From Desulfotignum sp. (GTDB lineage: Bacteria; Desulfobacterota; Desulfobacteria; Desulfobacterales; Desulfobacteraceae), in NCBI GenBank assembly GCA_021737445.1, contig JAIPDY010000239.1:1-5392 (forward strand): DNA of 5,392 nucleotides, read 5' to 3'. The notes under the pieces are model-generated. The model was not told the DNA's origin, did no database searches, and saw only the letters and a list, made by a program, of their open reading frames with translations. Made by a program: the position numbers and the translations under genes. Shown here piece by piece: positions 1-5,191 of this stretch. Numbering within the stretch: the stretch's first letter is position 1; every line of letters starts with the position of its first letter.

Positions 1-885
1 ATGGCGGCAAGAAGCCCAAGCTGGGCAACACTGATATCCTGGGCCTCATCGACAACAATAATAATCAAATGGCGGATGATCACTTTGCTGAAGCTTTTGG
101 GCAACATGGCCGAACATTTCTGATATGGTGATCAACTGGTGCTTTTGCATCATCGAGCGGACACAGGAAAAGATTTCCCAGAGCTTTTGCCGCTGTTGTT
201 CCGGCAGGCGCGTTTTCCTTCCCAAACGGCGGACATTTCGATATGCCTCCCAGGTTGTCAGTTGCCAGGCATCCACCACATCCTGCCACTCACTGAGCAA
301 AAATCGCTGGGAAAACGCATGATCCGGTACGCTCTGACCTGCCTCAGTAATGAACGCCTGCAGTTGTTCTTTGGAAACAAGGTTTTCTTTCAGACCCTGG
401 GCCTCATACAATCGTCTGCCAATGGTATGCATGTCCGCCACTTCCAGACGTTCTGCCAGGCGGGGCATGTGACTTATCAAAAGCCTCAGCTTCATTTGCA
501 GGGCATTGGCAAGCGGTTTGGAAAAGGAGGTCAACAGAATTCGGGCATCAGGGTGTGATCGGGCAAGATGAACGGCACGGTGCAGGGCCACAACGGTTTT
601 ACCTGTACCGGCAGACCCGGACACCCGGGCCGGGCCGCTGAAATCTTTTTGTACCAGGTCCCGCTGATCAGGATGGAGAAAAATCGTCCATTTTTCCCAC
701 GGCGATTCCAGAGCAAGTTCCAGCTCTTCCCTGTTGGTCATCAAACGGAAACGGCGGCCGGCATCAGGATGGTCAAATGGGTTGCCGATATCCGGTGACA
801 CACGTACCGATACTGCCGGCGTGCCGCCTGTGGCAATTTCCAGCAACGCCTCTGCCGCCTCTGCAGGGAGATGGTCCTCTGCCAT
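1..885 (-). pseudogene. UvrD/Rep-family (SF1) DNA helicase, N-terminally short and frameshifted; continues off the window
   Basis: This is the N-terminal ATPase part of a superfamily 1 helicase, which uses ATP to unwind DNA. From ATG 885-883 the frame runs 279 codons to a TGA at 48-46. Visible motifs are PWEKWTIFLHPDQ (residues 62-74), Walker A GSAGTGKT (90-97), motif Ia ILLTSFSKPLANAL (116-129) and ADMHTIGRRL (150-159). Motif II is in another frame: after FD at about position 64 the open frame reads YYCCR-stop, while the frame shifted by one base reads IVVDEAQDISVAQLGLLAA to the window edge. A single extra base in the AATAATAAT run (57-65) explains this; a sequencing error is possible. Relatives I remember carry about 200-300 more N-terminal residues, including a RelE-like domain, before a segment like DHLPAEAAEALL; here that segment lies at the start. 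The start overlaps the upstream ATPase stop by one base (TAATG), implying translational coupling. Family call is firm; functionality is doubtful. Confidence 0.8.
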
Positions 886-1880
886 TATCCTTGCTGCAGC
901 AATCGGCCTTTCATGTTTTTCCGTTCAATCAGCATCTTTTCGACGGCTGCTTCCGTGATATGTGACTCCTTGTTGAAAAACATATGTTTCAAAGCTTCAT
1001 CACATGCCCGGCTGATTTCGGCATAACTCAATCCTTCTGCCGGACCAGTCAGACGCTGCCAGGATATCCTTTCAGCCGAAGGGGACAGTCTCGCTTTTAA
1101 CAGAGCTGCGATCAGCGGTTTGTCCGGAAGGGAGTAATACAGCACATCATCGAACCGCCGGAAAAGAGCATGGTCAAGAATGCCTGAATAATTTGTCGCT
1201 GCAATAATCAGGCTGTGGGATTGATCCTGCTCGATCATCATCAGAAAGCTGTTCAGAATCCGTCGGATTTTTCCCACATCGTTGAGCAGGCCTCGCTGGG
1301 AACCAATGGCATCAAATTCATCAAAAAAATACAGGCCCCGGGTCTGGGTTGCTGCATCAGAGACCTGCCGCAGCTTGGCAGCGGTTTCTCCCATATATTT
1401 TGTCAAAAGGCCGTCCAGCCGGATCTGGCACAAGGGAAACCCGAGTTCCCCGGCAAACACAGATGCGGACATGGTTTTGCCGGTTCCGGGCGGCCCGACC
1501 AGAAGCAGCTTTCTGGCTGGTGCCAGGCCATGGGACAGAAGGTCCGCTGCATGGCGCTGCTCACGAATGACCTTTTTGATCTGCCGGGAAAGGTTGTCTT
1601 CCAGAATCATGTCCGCAAGCCGCAGCTTCGGGTATGACACGGACAGCAGATCTGCAAGCTCTCCTCCGGGACGGCCTATCGGGATGGGGTTCGGGACTGT
1701 CTGTCCAATGCGCTGACGCTTTTTGGCCTTGTCAATCAGGGCGCGCAGCTCTTCGGCCAGTTTGCCGTGGCCGCGTCTGGCTTCATGGGCGGCAACCTGC
1801 ATGGCGATGGAGTAGAAACGCTGATCATCTCCCTCGCTGTGTGACTGCAACAATGCTTTAATCTGATCTGCCCTGGTCAT
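885..1880 (-). CDS. AAA+ family ATPase (IetA-like)
   Basis: This is a 331-aa cytoplasmic AAA+ ATPase. An N-terminal helical region of about 85 residues (including AMQVAAHEARRGHGKLAEEL, 26-45) precedes one AAA+ module. The module shows Walker A GPPGTGKT (129-136), pore-loop-like KYMGE (161-165), Walker B LYFFDEFDAIG (183-193, D187/E188), sensor 1 AATN (227-230), a paired arginine finger in LFRRFD (R241/R242) and a sensor-2-like GLSYAEI (283-289). All catalytic residues look intact. The start at 1880 is preferred over an in-frame TTG at 1907 because AGGAG lies about 9 bases upstream of the ATG and the homologous region begins there. The N-terminal style resembles, from memory, the ATPase of IetAS modules, which is normally followed by a subtilisin-like protease. 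No protease gene is present here; the stop overlaps a UvrD-like helicase start instead. A substrate cannot be inferred. The AAA+ call is very secure; the IetA link is only moderate. Confidence 0.9.
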   Translation of the reverse strand: MTRADQIKALLQSHSEGDDQRFYSIAMQVAAHEARRGHGKLAEELRALIDKAKKRQRIGQTVPNPIPIGRPGGELADLLSVSYPKLRLADMILEDNLSRQIKKVIREQRHAADLLSHGLAPARKLLLVGPPGTGKTMSASVFAGELGFPLCQIRLDGLLTKYMGETAAKLRQVSDAATQTRGLYFFDEFDAIGSQRGLLNDVGKIRRILNSFLMMIEQDQSHSLIIAATNYSGILDHALFRRFDDVLYYSLPDKPLIAALLKARLSPSAERISWQRLTGPAEGLSYAEISRACDEALKHMFFNKESHITEAAVEKMLIERKNMKGRLLQQG

Positions 1881-1931
1881 GGCCTGCTCTCCTATAAAAA
1901 TACTCAAATCCCTGATGCCGGTTTGATCTTT

Positions 1932-1960
1932 ATCATAGCCTAAATCTGATAAACTTTCAT
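1932..1960 (-). promoter_or_regulatory. Candidate sigma70 promoter of the ATPase-helicase operon
   Basis: On the minus strand, ATGAAA (1960-1955) and TATGAT (1937-1932) are separated by exactly 17 bases. They match the sigma70 -35 and -10 consensus at 4/6 and 5/6 positions. Transcription would begin near 1925 and leave about 45 bases before the ATPase ATG. The positioning is sensible, but hexamers this close to consensus can arise by chance in AT-rich spacers. Confidence 0.35.
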
Positions 1961-2149
1961 CACCTCATCCTCCAGATCAAGGAAAACCAAACTATGTTCG
2001 ACCGTTGTGGGATTATTTTTCCTTTTTTTTTGCAAACCACTCAATAAAATCAGCCCGAATGTGCCAAAGCCCTGCCCTATTCCACCCTCACCCGCATTGC
2101 AGGTGCCCTTAATTTGTTGAGCTTTTGCAGAATTCATGATAGGGCAAGT

Positions 2150-2155
2150 TATAAT
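2150..2155 (+). promoter_or_regulatory. Candidate -10 element for the restriction-modification genes
   Basis: A perfect TATAAT sits about 100 bases before the endonuclease start. The best upstream partner is TTGCAG (2125-2130) at a wide 19-base spacing, so the -35 support is weak. If used, the transcript would contain the 20-codon frame at 2194-2256 ahead of the endonuclease. Confidence 0.25.
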
Positions 2156-2252
2156 TGATTTGGTAAACTCTTTGATTAAGGATATCAGTTTTCATGGGAA
2201 CTTGCCGAATCAGGGCAGCAACCATTACTAAAAAAATGAACTGGGCGGCAAA

Positions 2253-2987
2253 ATGATCAACATAAAATTTCCAGAAAATTTTGAGGAAATGGTAAGAGCT
2301 GCCGTTTCTCATTATTGGAATACAAGACTTTCACAACAGCAAAAACAACAAAAGAGCGGAACGGTTGATCAGGGTCTTCGGGCAGCGGTTACAGGTGGCG
2401 CTCAAATGGATGGTTTTATAGAACTTTTTGCACGACTTATCACTTCTACAGGTCTTAACACAAAATTTATTCAAAGAAAAAGCTCGCTTGAATTGCCGGG
2501 ATATTTTCGACCGACCAAGGAATGGGATCTCCTTGTCGTGAAGGATGGCAAACTGATAGCTGCAATTGAAGCCAAATCTCAGGTGGGTCCTTCATTTGGC
2601 AACAATTTCAATAATCGGACAGAAGAAGCAATGGGGAGTGCGCTTGACCTGTGGACGGCCTATAGAGAGGGGGCATTTCATACAAGCCCGCACCCTTTTT
2701 TAGGGTACTTCTTCATGCTTGAAGACTGCCAGGCATCAACACGACCTGTTCGTGTCAGGGAACCTCATTTTCATGTGTTCCCTGAATTTCATGGCGCTTC
2801 GTATATGAAACGGTATGAGATTTTCTGTAGGAAACTTGTATTGGAACGGCACTATACCGCATCGGCCTTCATTACTTCAAATCGTACTGACGGCCCGGAC
2901 GGGATCTCTTCCACTCCTTCTGAAGAACTGTCTGTTGAAAATTTTGCACATGCGCTGACAGCACATGTAGGAGGATTTATTTCATAG
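2253..2987 (+). CDS. PaeR7I/XhoI-family Type II restriction endonuclease
   Basis: This 244-aa enzyme should cleave unmodified DNA at, by family analogy, CTCGAG. It matches what I remember of XhoI/PaeR7I along most of its length: GAQMDGFIEL (49-58), LPGYFRPTKEWDLLV (81-95), the signature VGPSFGNNFNNR (111-122), and HFHVFPEFHGASYMKRYEIFCRKL (172-195). The PD-(D/E)xK active site is visible as D92 in WDLLVV and E106-A-K108 in AAIEAKS. Length is close to the known enzymes (about 245 aa), so it looks intact. The ATG at 2253 has only a poor ribosome-binding site; it overlaps (ATGA) the stop of a 20-codon upstream frame, which could couple its translation. Its TAG stop shares a base with the methyltransferase GTG start. 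The gene is clearly AT-richer than the minus-strand operon (for example 24/60 G+C at 2461-2520 against 40/60 at 1441-1500), which suggests separate acquisition. Confidence 0.93.
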   Translation: MINIKFPENFEEMVRAAVSHYWNTRLSQQQKQQKSGTVDQGLRAAVTGGAQMDGFIELFARLITSTGLNTKFIQRKSSLELPGYFRPTKEWDLLVVKDGKLIAAIEAKSQVGPSFGNNFNNRTEEAMGSALDLWTAYREGAFHTSPHPFLGYFFMLEDCQASTRPVRVREPHFHVFPEFHGASYMKRYEIFCRKLVLERHYTASAFITSNRTDGPDGISSTPSEELSVENFAHALTAHVGGFIS

Positions 2988-3919
2988 TGCCGACTAAAAC
3001 AATCCATAGATTAATCAACGGGGATGCAAGAAACCTTTCGTTTTTACCTGATACGTCTGTTCATCTGGTACTTACATCCCCGCCTTACTGGAATTTAAAA
3101 AAATACAATGACAATCCTGATCAATTAGGTCACATTGAAGATTATGACTGCTTTTTGAACGAAATCAAAAAAGTATGGGAACATGTATTCCGGATTTTAG
3201 TTCCCGGAGGCAGGCTTGTTTGTGTTGTCGGTGATGTTTGTGTTTCAAGACGAAAATTCGGCAGGCATCTGGTTTTTCCACTGCACTCAGATATTTGTGT
3301 GCTTTGCAGAAAAATCGGTTTTGATAATCTGAACCCCATCATCTGGCACAAAATAGCCAATGCATCTTATGAGGTTACCAATGGATCAAAGTTTCTTGGC
3401 AAACCCTATGAACCCAATGCAATCATAAAGAATGATATTGAATTCATTCTTATGCAGAGAAAACCCGGGGGGTATAGAAAACCAACGGAAAACCAGCGCA
3501 AACAGAGCATGATCGAAAAATCAGATTTCAATCGCTGGTTCCAGCAAATCTGGAACCTGCCGGGCACATCCCTTAAAAAACATCCGGCACCATATCCTTT
3601 TGAACTTGCAAACAGGCTCATAAGGATGTTTTCTTTTGCAGAAGATACCGTTCTTGATCCATTCTGCGGTTCAGGAACCAGCATGGTTGCTGCATTAAAA
3701 TCCGGGCGCAACAGCATTGGCATTGAAATAGACCCTGTTTATTGCCGCATGGCAGCAGGCTATCTCAAGGCTGAAAGCCAGGATTTATTCAACAGCGCTG
3801 AATTGAAATTTGAAAAACTGATTCAAACGGAAAAACAACTCTCCGTCAGCGAGGAGCAGGAATTCTACCGGGTCCGGCCGGCAAAGAAAAAGCTGACTGA
3901 AAGCGCCGCAACCACCTGA
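2987..3919 (+). CDS. Beta-class site-specific DNA amino-methyltransferase, partner of the PaeR7I-like endonuclease
   Basis: This 310-aa SAM-dependent methyltransferase should protect the host at the endonuclease's target. Catalytic motif IV TSPPYW (30-35) precedes the SAM-binding motif I DPFCGSGTS (224-232), which defines the beta class. Motif II is GIEIDP (245-250), PGGRLVCVVGD lies at 73-83, and the conserved HPAPYP precedes motif I (199-204). The target-recognition region should lie between about 90 and 195. TSPPY rather than DPPY is commoner in N4-cytosine enzymes, but N6-adenine activity cannot be excluded. The GTG start shares its G with the endonuclease TAG stop. A strong AGGAGG (2969-2974) lies 12 bases upstream, so the methyltransferase may be translated more efficiently than the nuclease. 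As I recall, the classical PaeR7I methyltransferase is a longer gamma-class m6A enzyme, so this pairing is a variant. All core motifs look intact. Confidence 0.93.
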   Translation: MPTKTIHRLINGDARNLSFLPDTSVHLVLTSPPYWNLKKYNDNPDQLGHIEDYDCFLNEIKKVWEHVFRILVPGGRLVCVVGDVCVSRRKFGRHLVFPLHSDICVLCRKIGFDNLNPIIWHKIANASYEVTNGSKFLGKPYEPNAIIKNDIEFILMQRKPGGYRKPTENQRKQSMIEKSDFNRWFQQIWNLPGTSLKKHPAPYPFELANRLIRMFSFAEDTVLDPFCGSGTSMVAALKSGRNSIGIEIDPVYCRMAAGYLKAESQDLFNSAELKFEKLIQTEKQLSVSEEQEFYRVRPAKKKLTESAATT

Positions 3920-4032
3920 ACGATCAGCTGCCCCGGCCGATTTTCCCGCTCCGGTATCGAAGCACCCATCCATCCCTGACCGGAAAGACCCAACACATGA
4001 TGAACGGAACAACAAAACAGCTTGTTCGGTTA

Positions 4033-4045
4033 TTCAATAATTGAA
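4033..4045. repeat. 13-bp palindrome overlapping the toxin-antitoxin -35 box
   Basis: TTCAAT-A-ATTGAA is a perfect inverted repeat around a single central base. Its right half overlaps the -35 hexamer (4041-4046) of the promoter below. That position suits an autorepression operator of the kind common in toxin-antitoxin operons, but no protein encoded here has an obvious helix-turn-helix. The operator role is inference. Confidence 0.4.
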
Positions 4046-4069
4046 AACAACTCCGTTCTGCGGTATTCT
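4041..4069 (+). promoter_or_regulatory. Sigma70-type promoter of the toxin-antitoxin operon
   Basis: TTGAAA (4041-4046, 5/6 match) and TATTCT (4064-4069, 4/6 match) are separated by the optimal 17 bases. Transcription would start near 4076, only a few bases before the AAGGAGG ribosome-binding site of the first gene. The promoter lies in the gap after the methyltransferase and would drive the whole series from 4095 to 5033. Confidence 0.6.
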
Positions 4070-4081
4070 ATTCAAAAAAAC

Positions 4082-4088
4082 AAGGAGG
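4082..4088 (+). promoter_or_regulatory. Strong ribosome-binding site fixing the antitoxin start
   Basis: AAGGAGG lies six bases before ATG 4095. It rules out the longer in-frame TTG start at 4041, which overlaps the promoter. It is the strongest Shine-Dalgarno in the operon, as expected where the antitoxin must be made in excess. Confidence 0.75.
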
Positions 4089-4094
4089 ATAAAC

Positions 4095-4283
4095 ATGACA
4101 ACGATGTTGGAAAAGGATGAGGCGCACAGTCTTATTGATCGTATGCCAGCTGACGCTACTTGGGATGATCTGATGAGGGAGATATACGTTCGAGAGACGA
4201 TTTGGCGCGGCCTGGCGGACAGCATTGCGGGTCGGACCAAGGACGTGAAAGAAGTCCGCGCTAAATATGGTCTGCCGGAATGA
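4095..4283 (+). CDS. Antitoxin-like protein of a degraded ParE/RelE module
   Basis: This 62-aa acidic protein resembles, from memory, short antitoxins paired with ParE/RelE toxins. These have a helical core such as LIDRMPADATWDDLMREIYV (13-32), then a segment ending in an E-V-R-x-K/R tail (EVRAKYGLPE, 53-62). No DNA-binding ribbon or helix-turn-helix is evident, so autoregulation by this protein alone is uncertain. The start follows a strong AAGGAGG at six bases. Its TGA stop overlaps the ATG of the next frame (ATGA), the classic antitoxin-toxin arrangement, and that next frame begins like a ParE toxin. Because the toxin is cut off, this antitoxin looks orphaned: it may persist as a leader that brings transcription and ribosomes to hicBA, or neutralise a related toxin elsewhere. 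The family assignment rests on sequence style and context. Confidence 0.7.
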   Translation: MTTMLEKDEAHSLIDRMPADATWDDLMREIYVRETIWRGLADSIAGRTKDVKEVRAKYGLPE

Positions 4284-4360
4284 GGGTCCATTGGACAGAT
4301 ACAGCGGAAAAACATTTAGAGGCCATTGAGCAAAATATCAACCAATATTGGAGAATTTGA
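4280..4360 (+). pseudogene. Truncated ParE/RelE-type toxin remnant
   Basis: A 26-codon frame overlaps the antitoxin stop (ATGA) and begins MRVHWTDTAEKHLEAI, the characteristic N-terminus of ParE/RelE-fold toxins (beta strand, then the WTDTA-x(2)-HL helix). Recognisable similarity stops after about residue 16. The frame then reads EQNINQYWRI and ends at a TGA one base before the hicB ATG. Full toxins are about 90-105 aa, so roughly 80% is missing, including the C-terminal region that carries the basic and catalytic residues. The likely history is deletion or replacement joining the start of a parDE-like operon to a hicBA cassette. The remnant also contains the hicB ribosome-binding site (GGAGA, 4350-4354), so its translation could feed hicB by reinitiation. 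A toxic product is very unlikely. Confidence 0.7.
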
Positions 4361-4361
4361 G

Positions 4362-4604
4362 ATGCTGCTGGAATACATACAGGCTGCGCTTCGGCGCGCG
4401 AAGTACGAAATTCTGCCGGACGACGGCAGCTACTATGGAGAGATCATTGAATGTGCTGGCGTTTACGCAAATGCAAAAACCCTGGAAGAGTGCAGGGAAG
4501 AACTCCGGGAAGTGCTCGAAGAATGGGTTTTATTTCGGGTTCATAAGAATCTTCAATTACCAACAATTGACGGGATTGCGCTTACAGTCAAGGAAGTGGC
4601 CTGA
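4362..4604 (+). CDS. hicB: HicB-family antitoxin
   Basis: This 80-aa protein is the antitoxin that should bind and block the HicA mRNA interferase. It has the partial RNase H-like HicB fold: an N-terminal helix MLLEYIQAALRRAKYEIL, the strand motif GSYYGEIIECAGVYANAKTL (28-47), then the helix EECREELREVLEEWVLFRV (48-66). A second short segment, LPTIDGIALTV, follows. No C-terminal helix-turn-helix or ribbon-helix-helix is present, so it belongs to the short HicB type. ATG 4362 is chosen because GGAGA (4350-4354) lies seven bases upstream and family members begin with M-L-x-E-Y-I-Q; a longer TTG start at 4326 would only add residues encoded within the ParE remnant. Its TGA stop shares a base with the hicA ATG (TGATG), so the pair is translationally coupled with the antitoxin first, the reverse of the E. 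coli hicA-hicB order. Confidence 0.9.
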   Translation: MLLEYIQAALRRAKYEILPDDGSYYGEIIECAGVYANAKTLEECREELREVLEEWVLFRVHKNLQLPTIDGIALTVKEVA

Positions 4605-4822
4605 TGCCACCCTTTGGACCCATCAAAAGAAAAGATCTCGTCAGATATTTCGCCAAATTGGGATTTGAAGGTCCTTACTCGGGCGGAAAACATCAGTTCA
4701 TGGCCAAGGGCCACGTCACCATCCGCATACCCAATCCTCATAAGACCGACATCGGCAAAGAACTCCTGCGCAGAATTTTGCACCAAACAGGAATCAGCAG
4801 GGACGTCTGGGAGGAACTGTAG
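4604..4822 (+). CDS. hicA: HicA-family mRNA interferase toxin
   Basis: This 72-aa toxin of the HicA family has a double-stranded-RNA-binding-like fold and cleaves mRNA to arrest growth. Hallmarks are the N-terminal FGPIKRKDLVRYFAKLGFEG (4-23), the catalytic-histidine strand YSGGKHQFMAKG with H30, and TIRIPNPHKTDIGKELLRRILHQTGI (39-64), which continues the fold and final helix. Length matches family norms and the catalytic His is kept, so it is probably active. An AAGGA (4590-4594) precedes the ATG by nine bases, inside the end of hicB. The gene is followed after four bases by the DUF2283 gene, whose ribosome-binding site lies within the hicA 3' end. It acts in the cytoplasm and is held in check by HicB. 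Confidence 0.92.
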   Translation: MPPFGPIKRKDLVRYFAKLGFEGPYSGGKHQFMAKGHVTIRIPNPHKTDIGKELLRRILHQTGISRDVWEEL

Positions 4823-4826
4823 AAAA

Positions 4827-5033
4827 ATGAGAGTGAAATATTTTTCCGACACAGATACCGCTCACATAGAATTCACTGACAATGAAGTCCATGAAACAAA
4901 AGAAATCAGTGAAAATATCTATATTGACATCGATGCAAACGGCAACATAGTCAACATGACAGTTGAACATGCAAAAGACAACGCCGGGCTCTGGGAATTC
5001 TCTTATCAGGAAATGTCTCGTCAAACTGCATAG
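4827..5033 (+). CDS. DUF2283 domain-containing protein
   Basis: This small 68-aa acidic protein has the DUF2283 pattern: MRVKYFSDTDTAHIEF (1-16), a short-strand region with KEISENIYIDIDANGNIVNMTVEHA (25-49), and the C-terminal LWEFSYQEM. The family is all-beta, of unsettled function, and is often found beside small toxin-like genes such as DUF4258, where it is thought to act as an antitoxin. The ATG at 4827 lies four bases after the hicA stop, with GGGAGGA (4809-4815) eleven bases upstream, so it is a third gene of the hicBA transcript. No DUF4258 partner is visible downstream. It may be an orphan antitoxin or an accessory to HicBA; the sequence does not decide. Length is normal for the family. 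Confidence 0.82.
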   Translation: MRVKYFSDTDTAHIEFTDNEVHETKEISENIYIDIDANGNIVNMTVEHAKDNAGLWEFSYQEMSRQTA

Positions 5034-5062
5034 AAATGTCGGGGCGGTCTGATTGTTTCTTT

Positions 5063-5095
5063 CCGGTGAATTCCTTTACCCGCAAGGGATACCGG
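5063..5095 (+). terminator. Imperfect stem-loop after the DUF2283 gene, possible terminator
   Basis: CCGGTG (5063-5068) pairs with TACCGG (5090-5095, one G-U wobble), and inside it TCCTT (5072-5076) pairs with AAGGG (5084-5088) around a seven-base loop. It starts 30 bases after the DUF2283 stop, where an operon terminator is expected. No proper T-tract follows, so intrinsic termination is doubtful. Confidence 0.25.
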
Positions 5096-5110
5096 CATAT
5101 TTCATTTGAT

Positions 5111-5148
5111 GATTGTCATAAATACAAATTTTTGTATTTATGACAATC
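5111..5148. repeat. 38-bp near-perfect palindrome, probable protein-binding site or hairpin
   Basis: The left arm GATTGTCATAAATACAAA (5111-5128) is repeated exactly in inverted orientation at 5131-5148, with only TT between. All 18 arm positions match. The arms are AT-rich and no long T-run follows, so it is unlike a standard intrinsic terminator. It ends 43 bases before the next reading frame, which suits an operator for that gene; it could also be a small mobile-element end or a recombination site. The symmetry is directly visible; the function is not. Confidence 0.85.
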
Positions 5149-5191
5149 CTGTTTTCCCCAATCACCTGAACAGGCTGAAAATGCCCGATAT

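Larger units (their letters stand above)
1881..2252. other. Divergent intergenic region
   Basis: This stretch of about 370 bases separates the minus-strand ATPase operon from the plus-strand restriction-modification genes. I see no convincing protein gene. It holds a candidate minus-strand promoter (1932-1960), a pyrimidine/T-rich tract around 2008-2031, an isolated TATAAT on the plus strand (2150-2155), and a 20-codon reading frame (2194-2256) whose stop overlaps the endonuclease start. A 65-codon minus-strand frame (1940-2137) exists, but it has odd Gly-rich composition and matches no family I know. Confidence 0.6.

Noticed and set aside
1215..1861. Several plus-strand frames of 73-144 codons opposite the ATPase gene
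   Set aside because: They lie antisense to a gene with intact AAA+ motifs, have no start signals, and read as Arg/Ser/Pro/Gly-rich shadow translations typical of GC-rich genes.
2008..2031. T-rich tract as an intrinsic terminator
   Set aside because: No GC-rich inverted repeat precedes it on either strand, so the tract alone does not support termination.
1940..2137. 65-codon minus-strand frame with a Gly-rich stretch (TCNAGEGGIGQGFGTFG)
   Set aside because: It has no ribosome-binding site, no recognised domain and repetitive odd composition, and it lies in the spacer upstream of the ATPase. It might be a dispersed-repeat fragment, but I could not support that.
3406..3723. 105-codon minus-strand frame inside the methyltransferase
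   Set aside because: It is antisense to conserved methyltransferase motifs and shows no family features; it is a shadow frame.
3920..4030. Terminator after the methyltransferase (CCGGT and ACCGG segments near 3951 and 3980)
   Set aside because: The arms are only five bases with a loop of about 25 bases and no T-tract, too weak to call.
4326..4361. Longer HicB start at TTG 4326
   Set aside because: The extra residues fall in the ParE remnant, family members start at M-L-x-E-Y-I-Q, and ATG 4362 has its own ribosome-binding site.
5111..5148. Reading the 38-bp palindrome as a standard rho-independent terminator
   Set aside because: The stem is AT-rich, the loop is two bases, and only TTTT follows after three intervening bases; a binding site or repeat is at least as likely.
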